Shown here: positions 8,234-14,090 of the stretch, piece by piece
Layout: every line of letters starts with the position of its first letter
How positions within the stretch are numbered: position 1 is the first letter of the stretch
Assembly: GCA_017526725.1 (NCBI GenBank)
Contig: JAFXRA010000231.1
Coordinates: 1-20,340 of the forward strand
DNA: 20,340 nt
Reading direction: 5' to 3'
Source: Candidatus Rifleibacteriota bacterium
Lineage (GTDB): Bacteria; Riflebacteria; Ozemobacteria; Ozemobacterales; Ozemobacteraceae
Position numbers and translations under genes: made by a program
The notes under the pieces: generated by a model
Databases searched by the model: none
Seen by the model: only the letters and a program-made list of their open reading frames with translations
Told to the model about the DNA's origin: nothing

Positions 8234-9112
8234 TTAATCCTTGCTTTCTTCAATAATCTGCTTTATAACGGCATTTGCTTTTTCGAAATCTTCGGTTATG
8301 GCTTTAGGATTATCTGAGGTAATCATAAAATAAAGCTTGTTTTTGATTAATTCGTATTTAGCTTTTGAATTAGCACAGACTTTAACGGCTGAAGAAAAAT
8401 CAAGAGAAGGATTTTTTACAGAATTATAAATGTTTATCTTGCTTATCATATTTGTTGAAGCAGGGTAAACACTATTGGCAATAGGCTCTAATCCAGAGTC
8501 TTCTCTCCAGTCGTCTAAATACTCCAAACGCTCGCTGTTGAGGTTGATAGACAAAAGAACGGGTTCTGTGTTTTTTATAGCAAAGGAAAATTTGATGGGT
8601 TCTGCTGTAGACTCAATTAATATATTAAAGTGTTTAAGAATATCGTCTATCTTTTCAATAATATTCTGAGGCAGTTTAACGGGAAAAGCTCTCCATTTGT
8701 GCTGCAGTTTCATAGCTTTTGACAGGCAGATCTGCGATATTAATCTGATTTGCTTGTTGATTATCGTTACTTCTAAATATGCTTTCCCTTCAACAAATTC
8801 TTCAATCAATACTTTTCCTTTGTTGGTCTTAGCCTGGATATTTTCAAAAAATTCAGGCAGTTCTCTATAAGCCTTTAAAATATAGATAAGATGGTTGTGA
8901 GAAAGATTTTTGGCTGATTTTAAGCAGAGAGGAAAAGTGTTCTTTTTCATTGCCCACTGGCTTATCTTTGAAAAGTCATCAGAAGCAAAATAGTCAGGAG
9001 TTACTATATTGTTCTGCTTACAATATTCCCTTAACTTGAAACGGTCTTCTATTGTTTCAAGCTGATTAACAAGAGGAAGAGTCTTTGTTTTTTTATTTTT
9101 AGATGGTTTCAT
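8234..9112 (-). CDS. Degenerate ATP-grasp-like protein
   Basis: The 292-residue protein has the order of motifs of an ATP-grasp domain: DRFKLREYCKQNNIVTP at 23-39 (as in the DK..r..l...gi..P opening), FPLCLK with Lys65 where the ATP-binding lysine is expected, and VLIEEFVEG at 101-109, like the adenine-binding strand. The catalytic end is lost: the usual Glu-x-Asn pair that binds magnesium is LLSINLN, with Ser188 replacing the Glu, and the preceding acidic strand is FSF. The glycine-rich loop is also missing (SAKNLSHNHL). I infer a non-catalytic or repurposed domain. It is the last gene of an apparent operon with the TPR protein and the signal-peptide protein, 42 bp after the former, with a weak ribosome site. 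Relationship is by motif pattern only. Confidence 0.55.
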   Translation of the reverse strand: MKPSKNKKTKTLPLVNQLETIEDRFKLREYCKQNNIVTPDYFASDDFSKISQWAMKKNTFPLCLKSAKNLSHNHLIYILKAYRELPEFFENIQAKTNKGKVLIEEFVEGKAYLEVTIINKQIRLISQICLSKAMKLQHKWRAFPVKLPQNIIEKIDDILKHFNILIESTAEPIKFSFAIKNTEPVLLSINLNSERLEYLDDWREDSGLEPIANSVYPASTNMISKINIYNSVKNPSLDFSSAVKVCANSKAKYELIKNKLYFMITSDNPKAITEDFEKANAVIKQIIEESKD

Positions 9113-9154
9113 TCTTAGGGTAAAGAAAAATAAGAATTAATCTTGATAACTGAG

Positions 9155-9811
9155 TTAATCTTGAATTCGTTCTTCAAGTTCTTTTAAACGTGCTTTTGCA
9201 ACTTTGTTATCAGGGTGTTCGTTTACTGTCTGTCTTAGCTGATCAATTTCGTTTCGGCTGTATCTTAATAGTTTTCTTAGAACATCCAGGTCTCTTGCTA
9301 TAGTTTTGTCATCGTTTGGAAGCTGATTGGCTCTTTCCAGATTATTAAATGCTTTTCTGTAAAGATTGTGTTCGAAGAAAATCTGACCCCTGAGCTTGAA
9401 AGCACTGAAGTTGCAGGGATCGTATAAACCGGCTCTGTCTAATCTTCTGAGTGCTTCGTCGTAACTGCCCTTGTAATAGTCATTTGTTGCCGATTCAACA
9501 AACATTCTGGCCCGGCTTTCATTAACATATCTTTTGCGTTCTCTTTGCTGTTCTTCAAGCAATTTAGATTCAGATGCAGTAAGAGGTCTAGTTGATATGT
9601 CTTCTTTTGTAGAATCTTCGACGTTTCTTTGTCTTATTCCGTAATTACTGAGGCTTCTGCGCATAATTGCAAAATCTATTGAAGTTGTATTTGGAATAGA
9701 TGCTATAAAGGCAAATAAGGCAATGAGCGCAACTACAATTAATACATTTCTTATGGTCGGCCATAGCTTTTTTAAAGATATACTGTTCTGTAACGGAAGT
9801 TTATCATTCAT
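9155..9811 (-). CDS. Membrane-anchored TPR protein
   Basis: A 218-residue protein with one N-terminal membrane helix (about 22-39, VLIVVALIALFAFIASI) preceded by basic residues, then a linker, a charged helix (about 82-98) and two tetratricopeptide-like repeats (about 104-170, SYDEALRRLDRAGLYDPCN and LYRKAFNNLERANQLPNDD). A charged coiled-coil-like tail follows (185-218). The TPR part should sit outside the cytoplasm if the helix is a signal anchor, but orientation is not certain. Its ATG overlaps the TGA of the upstream gene (ATGA at 9808-9811) and GGAG lies seven bases upstream, so translation is probably coupled. A scaffold role in envelope protein assembly is possible but unproven. Confidence 0.7.
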   Translation of the reverse strand: MNDKLPLQNSISLKKLWPTIRNVLIVVALIALFAFIASIPNTTSIDFAIMRRSLSNYGIRQRNVEDSTKEDISTRPLTASESKLLEEQQRERKRYVNESRARMFVESATNDYYKGSYDEALRRLDRAGLYDPCNFSAFKLRGQIFFEHNLYRKAFNNLERANQLPNDDKTIARDLDVLRKLLRYSRNEIDQLRQTVNEHPDNKVAKARLKELEERIQD

Positions 9812-10641
9812 CTTGGACTCCAGGTGTCTTCTGACGAAATACCTCTTGATTTAAGATATCTTAGCCATGAACTGTTAACTTTTTTGTTTGAGTTTAAGGA
9901 ATTTGCGTTAAAATAGTCAAAATGATATCCAAAAACAGCTGCCCTTCTTTTCTGGAACTGATTTCCATTTTTGAAAGCTTCTCTGACAGTTGCTTTAAAG
10001 ACTTTATCTATTGGAAGACAGTTGCATTTTTCTAGTTTGTCCTTGGAGCTTTCTTGGGCAATAGGTGAAAGCATTATTTTCCACAAGGCACTAAGTTTAA
10101 TTAAAGCTATATTAGACTTTGTTTCTGAATCAAGGTCGGTATCATTGCAAAGTTTGGTCTGAGTCCATTTAAGAGCTTCAAATGGGGTTTCAGATGGGTC
10201 TGGGTGCCACTTTCTTAAAAGATAATGCTTTAATTCTTTAGGAGTAAGTTTAGTTAACTCTTCCCATACTTCTGGCTTTTGAGGCTTTTGAGCTATCATT
10301 AAAGCAACTTTAGCTTCGGTGATATCCATATCGGGCATATCCAAAGAAAGGCTGGCAACAGCATCTTTTAATTCGTTCCCAAGCTTGACACGATAATCTT
10401 CGGTTCTTTTATCAATTGTCTTTGCGGAAGCCAGCGTATAAAAATATAATGCTTCGCTGTATTTTTCATGTTCCGGCCAAGTTTCCATAAAGCGTTCAAG
10501 TATTTCTCTTGATTCTTCCCAATTGCAAAGGTCAAATGCTCTTTTACCGTTTTCAAGCATGTCTAAAGGAGCTAAAGCATATAGATTGGCACTAGCTAAC
10601 AGAATATAGATTAAAGAGTATTTGATTAATTTTTTTATCAT
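9808..10641 (-). CDS. Uncharacterised exported protein (signal peptide, TPR-like N-terminal region)
   Basis: The frame is open up to 10728, but the start at 10641 is preferred: AAGGAA lies six bases upstream and the product then begins with a classic signal peptide (MIKKLIKYSLIYILLASANLYA). The mature part starts LAPLDMLENGKRAFDLCNWEESREILERF, a helical hairpin like a TPR unit involving a Trp-Pro turn. The rest is charged and helical, with a CNC motif near 220 and no domain I recognise. The mature protein is predicted periplasmic, or a lipoprotein is unlikely because no lipobox Cys follows the signal. It is translationally coupled to the TPR membrane protein downstream, so the two probably act together in the envelope. 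Length 277 residues. Confidence 0.6.
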   Translation of the reverse strand: MIKKLIKYSLIYILLASANLYALAPLDMLENGKRAFDLCNWEESREILERFMETWPEHEKYSEALYFYTLASAKTIDKRTEDYRVKLGNELKDAVASLSLDMPDMDITEAKVALMIAQKPQKPEVWEELTKLTPKELKHYLLRKWHPDPSETPFEALKWTQTKLCNDTDLDSETKSNIALIKLSALWKIMLSPIAQESSKDKLEKCNCLPIDKVFKATVREAFKNGNQFQKRRAAVFGYHFDYFNANSLNSNKKVNSSWLRYLKSRGISSEDTWSPR

Positions 10642-10654
10642 TTTGTTTTCCTTA

Positions 10655-10663
10655 ATTATACCA
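10655..10663 (-). promoter_or_regulatory. Extended -10 promoter of the envelope operon
   Basis: The minus strand reads TGGTATAAT, a perfect extended -10. The predicted start falls at about the AAGGAA ribosome site, so the mRNA leader would be only about 7-12 nt. The same TGG-TA(G/T)AAT form occurs before the ECF S-component gene. Confidence 0.5.
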
Positions 10664-10779
10664 CGCAGGATACAAAAATCGAAAGACTGCCTGATAGAGC
10701 TTTTCTGTTTGGTGCTATCGACATGCATTTAAGCTTTTTTAACTAATTTTTGTTATATCTTAGCTTTCTTTTGTAAAGA

Positions 10780-10813
10780 AATCCCTCTGAAGTTATGAAT
10801 CTTCAGAGGGATT
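10780..10813 (-). terminator. Terminator after xdhB
   Basis: AATCCCTCTGAAG (10780-10792) and CTTCAGAGGGATT (10801-10813) form a perfect 13-bp stem with an 8-nt loop. On the minus strand it is followed by TCTTTACAAAAG, a modest T-rich tract, 27 bp past the xdhB stop. It could also act in the plus direction, where TATCTTTC follows. Confidence 0.8.
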
Positions 10814-10839
10814 ATCTTTCTAACTATAAGTATTATCGA

Positions 10840-11673
10840 TTATTTAACAGCTTCCAGGGCTCTCTTTAAAAGAACTCCAGCCATTTGTTTCCGATATTCT
10901 TTGGTAGATCGGATATCTGTGATGGGTTTTGCTGTTTCAACAGCAAATTCAGCAGCTTTTTTGATTGTTTCATCTGTAAGAGGATGAGGTGCTGCTTCTA
11001 GAAATTCTTCTGCCTTAGTAACTCTTAAAACGGTTATGGCAACAGCGCCCATACCGATTCTATAATGAGGCTTTCCGTCATTCCAATAACTTAAACCGAG
11101 ATTGATTTTTGAAATTGAAAGAGCTTTGCGTTCACCAAGCTTCTGGAAAGAACCTTTGGTTTTTCTCATAGGAATAGCGAAAGATTCTATCATTTCGCCA
11201 GGTTTTAGAACATTTCTGCCGACACCGGTGATAAATTCGTTTATCGGTACAGTTCTTTTGCCTTCAGCGCTTACAATGTTTACTTCTGCTTCAAGAGCAT
11301 AGAGAGCTGGAATTGTATCGCCTACAGGAGAAGAATTGCCGACATTACCGCCGATAGTAGCAACATTTCTGATCTGTTCAGCAGCTACAGATTCTGCTGC
11401 CAGAGCTAGAACTGGAAAATTATCAACTATGGTTTGGTTTTGCGCTATTACGTTCATTACGCAAGCGCTGCCAATTATGCACTTATCGTCTTCAACTTTT
11501 ATTTCTTTGCTGAATAAGCCGTTTAAATCTACCAAAGCTTTAAGTGATTTATAAAAACCACCTTTTACTTTAACTATGGTATCTGTTCCACCGACAATAG
11601 CTACATAACCGGGATTTTTAAGTAATTCAGAGGCTTCTTTTATATTTGAGGGTTTAAAAAAATCAAAACTCAT
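10840..11673 (-). CDS. xdhB: Xanthine dehydrogenase-type FAD-binding (medium) subunit
   Basis: The frame extends upstream to 11763, but the start at 11673 is supported by GAGGTGA eight bases upstream and by the family N terminus (MSFDFFKPSNIKEASELL). The 277-residue product has the two FAD-binding loops of molybdenum hydroxylase flavin subunits, VGGTD at 27-31 and TIGGNVGNSSPVGDT at 106-120, and a CO dehydrogenase-flavin-like C-terminal domain. Such subunits pass electrons from the molybdenum and Fe-S centres to NAD+ or another acceptor. The gene follows xdhC with one base between stop and start. The large molybdenum-binding subunit is not next to it, so the substrate (purine or another heterocycle) cannot be decided. 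The gene looks intact. Confidence 0.88.
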   Translation of the reverse strand: MSFDFFKPSNIKEASELLKNPGYVAIVGGTDTIVKVKGGFYKSLKALVDLNGLFSKEIKVEDDKCIIGSACVMNVIAQNQTIVDNFPVLALAAESVAAEQIRNVATIGGNVGNSSPVGDTIPALYALEAEVNIVSAEGKRTVPINEFITGVGRNVLKPGEMIESFAIPMRKTKGSFQKLGERKALSISKINLGLSYWNDGKPHYRIGMGAVAITVLRVTKAEEFLEAAPHPLTDETIKKAAEFAVETAKPITDIRSTKEYRKQMAGVLLKRALEAVK

Positions 11674-11674
11674 T

Positions 11675-12163
11675 TTATTTTTCACCTCTTTCTGCTGCCT
11701 TAACAACTGCAGCTTCAATCTTTCTGTATCCTGTGCATCTGCAGATATTGCCTGCAAGAGCATATTTTATTTCATCCATAGTTGGTTTGGGATTCTTTTT
11801 AAGCAGTGAATAGGTGCTGATTGTCATGCCTGGAATACAAAAGCCGCATTGAACAGCTCCTTCGTCAACATAAGCCTTTTGGATTCTCTGCATAAGTTCG
11901 TCGTCAGCTAATCCTTCAACGGTGACTATATGGTCGCTTGGAGTTAATGTCGCAGCCAGTTTTAAACAGCTGTTTATTGGGAGACCATTGAAAATAACAG
12001 AACATGCTCCACATTCACCCTTGCCGCAGCCTTCTTTTGTTGCGGTAAGTTTGAAGTTTCTGCGTATCATTTCTAAAACAGTCATGCCTGGCAAAACTTC
12101 TGTTTTGACATTCTGACCGTTCAGATTAAATTGAACTTCAATCCTTTTTTCGTCTGTGTTCAT
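11675..12163 (-). CDS. xdhC: Xanthine dehydrogenase-type [2Fe-2S] (small) subunit
   Basis: The 162-residue protein holds both [2Fe-2S] centres of molybdenum hydroxylases. The N-terminal plant ferredoxin-like site has C46, C51, C54 and C66 (GCGKGECGACSV). The C-terminal four-helix site has C106, C109, C141 and C143 (QCGFCIPGM and NICRCTGY); Gln105 before C106 normally contacts the molybdopterin cofactor. Length is typical (150-170). The ATG overlaps the TGA of the upstream GGDEF-like gene and is preceded by GGAG eight bases away, so it is translationally coupled. It transfers electrons within a three-subunit enzyme whose molybdenum subunit must be encoded elsewhere. Confidence 0.92.
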   Translation of the reverse strand: MNTDEKRIEVQFNLNGQNVKTEVLPGMTVLEMIRRNFKLTATKEGCGKGECGACSVIFNGLPINSCLKLAATLTPSDHIVTVEGLADDELMQRIQKAYVDEGAVQCGFCIPGMTISTYSLLKKNPKPTMDEIKYALAGNICRCTGYRKIEAAVVKAAERGEK

Positions 12164-13392
12164 TTTTTAGACTCCGATTTCTTGTTTTGGGGTTTCTGAT
12201 TACCAGAAAAAGCTTTAAAATCAATATTGTTTTCTATAGCCATAGCGCAGGCATCAGCACTCTTTTCTATAAGACCCATACTGTGAGTTGCATCTGTCTG
12301 GTATGTTGCTGAACCTATAACCAATATAAGCTTCTTGTCATTGCTGAGCTGAAGCTTTTTGATCAGCTTGTTGAATTCTTTCTGCAAACGTTTCGCGATG
12401 CCTTCAGCTTCTTCAACACCGCTTTCAGTAAGAAGTGCATAATAGGAACCGGCTTCTTTACCATAGAACATCAAATCGAAACGTCTTAGAGACTGCTTCA
12501 TGGCAGAAGCGATATTCTTGCTTATTAATGGCTTTTCACTATCTTGAAGTTTGTCGAAATCTGTAATCTTGATAGTTAAAAGACTCATTTCCTGTTCATA
12601 TCTTTCAGAACGTTCCAATTCATTATCTACAAGTTCTTCGTAGTTCTTGTAAAGAATAAGGCCTGTTGCCTTATCTTTATAACCGCCAACCTGATTGTGA
12701 CTGTTTTCAATCATTGAAATCAGGGTTTCTAAGAAGAAACCAGTATTGGACAAAGATATTCTGGGAGAATAGGGTGGTTTGCTGTTATAAAACACGCAGA
12801 TTCCCAATCTAGCATTGCTTAGATTCAAAGGAATTAAAGCTGCTCTCAGTCTTGTTAATTTTGATTTAAATTTTATAGGTTTGTGTTCTTCTGTAATTTT
12901 ACAGATTTCTTCTGCGCCAAGCTGGCCGGAATGCTTTATTGATAAAGCACCATCGTTTAAAATGAAGCGGGTTCCTGCCAGCAGTTGAGGCTGTTCTCCA
13001 ACAGAAACCAATGTAGTAGACTGAGCTTTGTCTAAGACCGCTATTTCTACATACTCACATTCGCTTATGTCTTTTAGCTTTTGTATAGAGGTTTTTAATA
13101 AGTTGTCATCAACGTTTGCTGAGTTAATATATGCTCTTAATGGCATCAGACTCTTTGCTTTGCGTCTAGAGACTCTGTCTTTTTTTGAAGGATAGCTTAC
13201 TAGTATAAAGTCTTTAAAAAGCAGAATAGTATTGACTATTATTATGAAAAGTAAGAGATTCCCTATTTCAAACTTGGCTTCCCAGGCTGAAGTTTTTGTC
13301 CATATTCCTATTAAAAGTGCAACAATTAATACCAGATTAACAAAAAGATACCAGTTGCTCTTTTTGTCTTTTATAACATTTTTGTCTTTCAA
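12160..13392 (-). CDS. Membrane protein with GAF-like and degenerate GGDEF-like domains
   Basis: The 410-residue protein starts with TTG at 13392, supported by AGGA six bases upstream; no in-frame ATG is near. Two membrane helices (about 14-31 and 44-66) are followed by a cytoplasmic basic segment, a GAF-like region (about 78-225) and a GGDEF-like domain (about 240-395). The latter keeps the family outline: DKATGLILYKNYEELV at the start, SLLTIKITDFDKLQD, RRFDLMFYG, LVIGSATYQ and KSADACAMAIENN. The active GGDEF loop is replaced by YGKEAGSYYALL (G311-G315), so diguanylate cyclase activity is not expected. Its stop overlaps the start of xdhC (ATGA), which ties a sensor-like membrane protein to molybdenum-hydroxylase subunits. 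It may bind a ligand or nucleotide and act as a regulator; this is inference. Confidence 0.65.
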   Translation of the reverse strand: MKDKNVIKDKKSNWYLFVNLVLIVALLIGIWTKTSAWEAKFEIGNLLLFIIIVNTILLFKDFILVSYPSKKDRVSRRKAKSLMPLRAYINSANVDDNLLKTSIQKLKDISECEYVEIAVLDKAQSTTLVSVGEQPQLLAGTRFILNDGALSIKHSGQLGAEEICKITEEHKPIKFKSKLTRLRAALIPLNLSNARLGICVFYNSKPPYSPRISLSNTGFFLETLISMIENSHNQVGGYKDKATGLILYKNYEELVDNELERSERYEQEMSLLTIKITDFDKLQDSEKPLISKNIASAMKQSLRRFDLMFYGKEAGSYYALLTESGVEEAEGIAKRLQKEFNKLIKKLQLSNDKKLILVIGSATYQTDATHSMGLIEKSADACAMAIENNIDFKAFSGNQKPQNKKSESKK

Positions 13393-13418
13393 AGCTGTTC
13401 CTACCCTTAAACTTTAAG

Positions 13419-13433
13419 TATTGCCAGGCAATA
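13419..13433. promoter_or_regulatory. 15-bp palindrome in the leader of the GGDEF-xdh operon
   Basis: TATTGCCAGGCAATA is a perfect inverted repeat with a single central base, lying 26 bp upstream of the TTG start and downstream of the predicted promoter. The spacing suits a protein-binding operator better than an RNA hairpin. Confidence 0.45.
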
Positions 13434-13439
13434 AGAAAA

Positions 13440-13497
13440 GTTTTATGTAACTCTTTATTAGATTGTTTTTTAGTAAAGGTAATAAGAGTAACAAAAC
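13440..13497 (-). other. Leader stem-loop of the GGDEF-xdh operon
   Basis: GTTTTATGTAACTCTTTATTA (split here as GTTTTATG and TAACTCTTTATTA, 13440-13460) is an imperfect inverted repeat of TAATAAGAGTAACAAAAC (13480-13497). In the transcript it would form a bulged AT-rich hairpin within a leader of about 125 nt. It does not match a riboswitch I know. Confidence 0.45.
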
Positions 13498-13524
13498 TCT
13501 CTTTCCCTAAAACTTTAAGTACAT

Positions 13525-13553
13525 ATTATACACAAGGCTTAAATTGCTTGCAA
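13525..13553 (-). promoter_or_regulatory. Promoter of the GGDEF-xdhC-xdhB operon
   Basis: Minus strand TTGCAA (13548-13553) and TATAAT (13525-13530) are separated by exactly 17 bp. The -10 is a consensus match. The transcript would start near 13518 and carry a leader of about 125 nt containing a hairpin and a palindrome. Confidence 0.65.
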
Positions 13554-13592
13554 TTTATTTTGATTAAGTTACTTGTTATGCTCAAAACAAAC

Positions 13593-13637
13593 CCTCTTAT
13601 CTCTAAAATGAAAGGGATTGCTAATTAATCTTACGAT
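13593..13637 (+). repeat. 45-bp direct repeat, copy 1
   Basis: This 45-bp segment begins CCTCTTATCTCTAAAATG and ends AATCTTACGAT. It is identical to 13902-13946, 309 bp away. It begins with two CTCTWAY heptamers. Between the copies lies the 76-bp palindrome. Confidence 0.95.
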
Positions 13638-13699
13638 GGCTCGCTGAGGCTATGCTAAAACTCGTAATTTGATGAAAAAACAGTATTTATTTGTTTGTA

Positions 13700-13775
13700 G
13701 CCTACCCATTGTCATAAACGTATAGCTTTCAGGGCTAAAGCCCATACGCTATACTTTTTATGACAATGGGTAGGC
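13700..13775. repeat. 76-bp nested palindrome (MITE- or REP-like)
   Basis: The outer arms GCCTACCCATTGTCATAAA (13700-13718) and its exact reverse complement (13757-13775) form a perfect 19-bp stem. Inside, GTATAGC (13720-13726) pairs with GCTATAC (13748-13754), and GGGC TAAA GCCC (13732-13743) forms a terminal hairpin. The element is flanked by non-coding DNA, encodes nothing and lacks a T tract, so it looks like a mobile or structural palindrome and not a terminator. Confidence 0.85.
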
Positions 13776-13901
13776 AATTAGAACAATCTTATTTGGACTT
13801 AAAAATTAGTTTTAGCACAGCCTCTCGCTATGAAGTAAAAAATTGCGGTTTCTCAATGTTGGTTATGGCCGAGACTTAGATTTGCCAAAACAATCCTCTA
13901 A

Positions 13902-13946
13902 CCTCTTATCTCTAAAATGAAAGGGATTGCTAATTAATCTTACGAT
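13902..13946 (+). repeat. 45-bp direct repeat, copy 2
   Basis: Identical to 13593-13637. Here it is preceded by an extra heptamer, so CTCTAAC, CTCTTAT and CTCTAAA run in tandem from 13896 to 13916. Confidence 0.95.
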
Positions 13947-13956
13947 AGCTTATAAT
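13927..13956 (+). promoter_or_regulatory. Possible mfd promoter
   Basis: TTGCTA (13927-13932) and TATAAT (13951-13956) are separated by 18 bp. The -35 is inside repeat copy 2, and the -10 lies just past it where the two copies diverge. It is about 130 bp upstream of mfd. Alternative AT-rich -10 sequences occur at 14045-14059, so the call is tentative. Confidence 0.35.
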
Positions 13957-13995
13957 GATAGTCAGGGTTAGGTGCTTACGATTGCTAAAACACTC

Positions 13996-14030
13996 CTCTA
14001 ATCTCTTATCTCTAACCTCTTTTCTCTAAA
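13996..14030 (+). repeat. CTCTWAY heptamer array, five units
   Basis: Five consecutive 7-bp units: CTCTAAT, CTCTTAT, CTCTAAC, CTCTTTT, CTCTAAA. Shorter versions start both copies of the 45-bp repeat. The complementary strand (RAGAG-like units) resembles the RAGATWT heptamers at 464-512. Confidence 0.8.
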
Positions 14031-14090
14031 AATAAACATTTGCTTATAAAACTTATAAAATGACAAAAACAAATAGCAGTAACAATTAAC

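Larger units (their letters stand above)
13393..14090. other. Gene-free 698-bp intergenic region rich in repeats
   Basis: Divergent genes lie on both sides (GGDEF-like gene leftwards, mfd rightwards). I see no convincing coding frame. The region holds a minus-strand promoter with structured leader, a 45-bp direct repeat, a 76-bp nested palindrome, and heptamer tracts of the form CTCTWAY. These are listed separately. Confidence 0.8.

Noticed and set aside
10642..10728. N-terminal extension of the signal-peptide protein
   Set aside because: The extra 29 residues have no ribosome site and would bury the signal peptide. AAGGAA and the signal sequence favour the start at 10641.
11674..11763. N-terminal extension of xdhB into xdhC
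   Set aside because: The internal ATG at 11673 has a strong ribosome site and the family N terminus; the extension is the out-of-frame end of xdhC.
10840..12163. xdhBC as pseudogenes
   Set aside because: Both frames are full length with all eight cluster cysteines and the FAD loops intact, so loss of the large subunit from this locus does not imply decay.
13593..13946. Attachment-site pair of an integrated element
   Set aside because: Only 264 bp separate the 45-bp copies, with no integrase or genes between; a local duplication is simpler.
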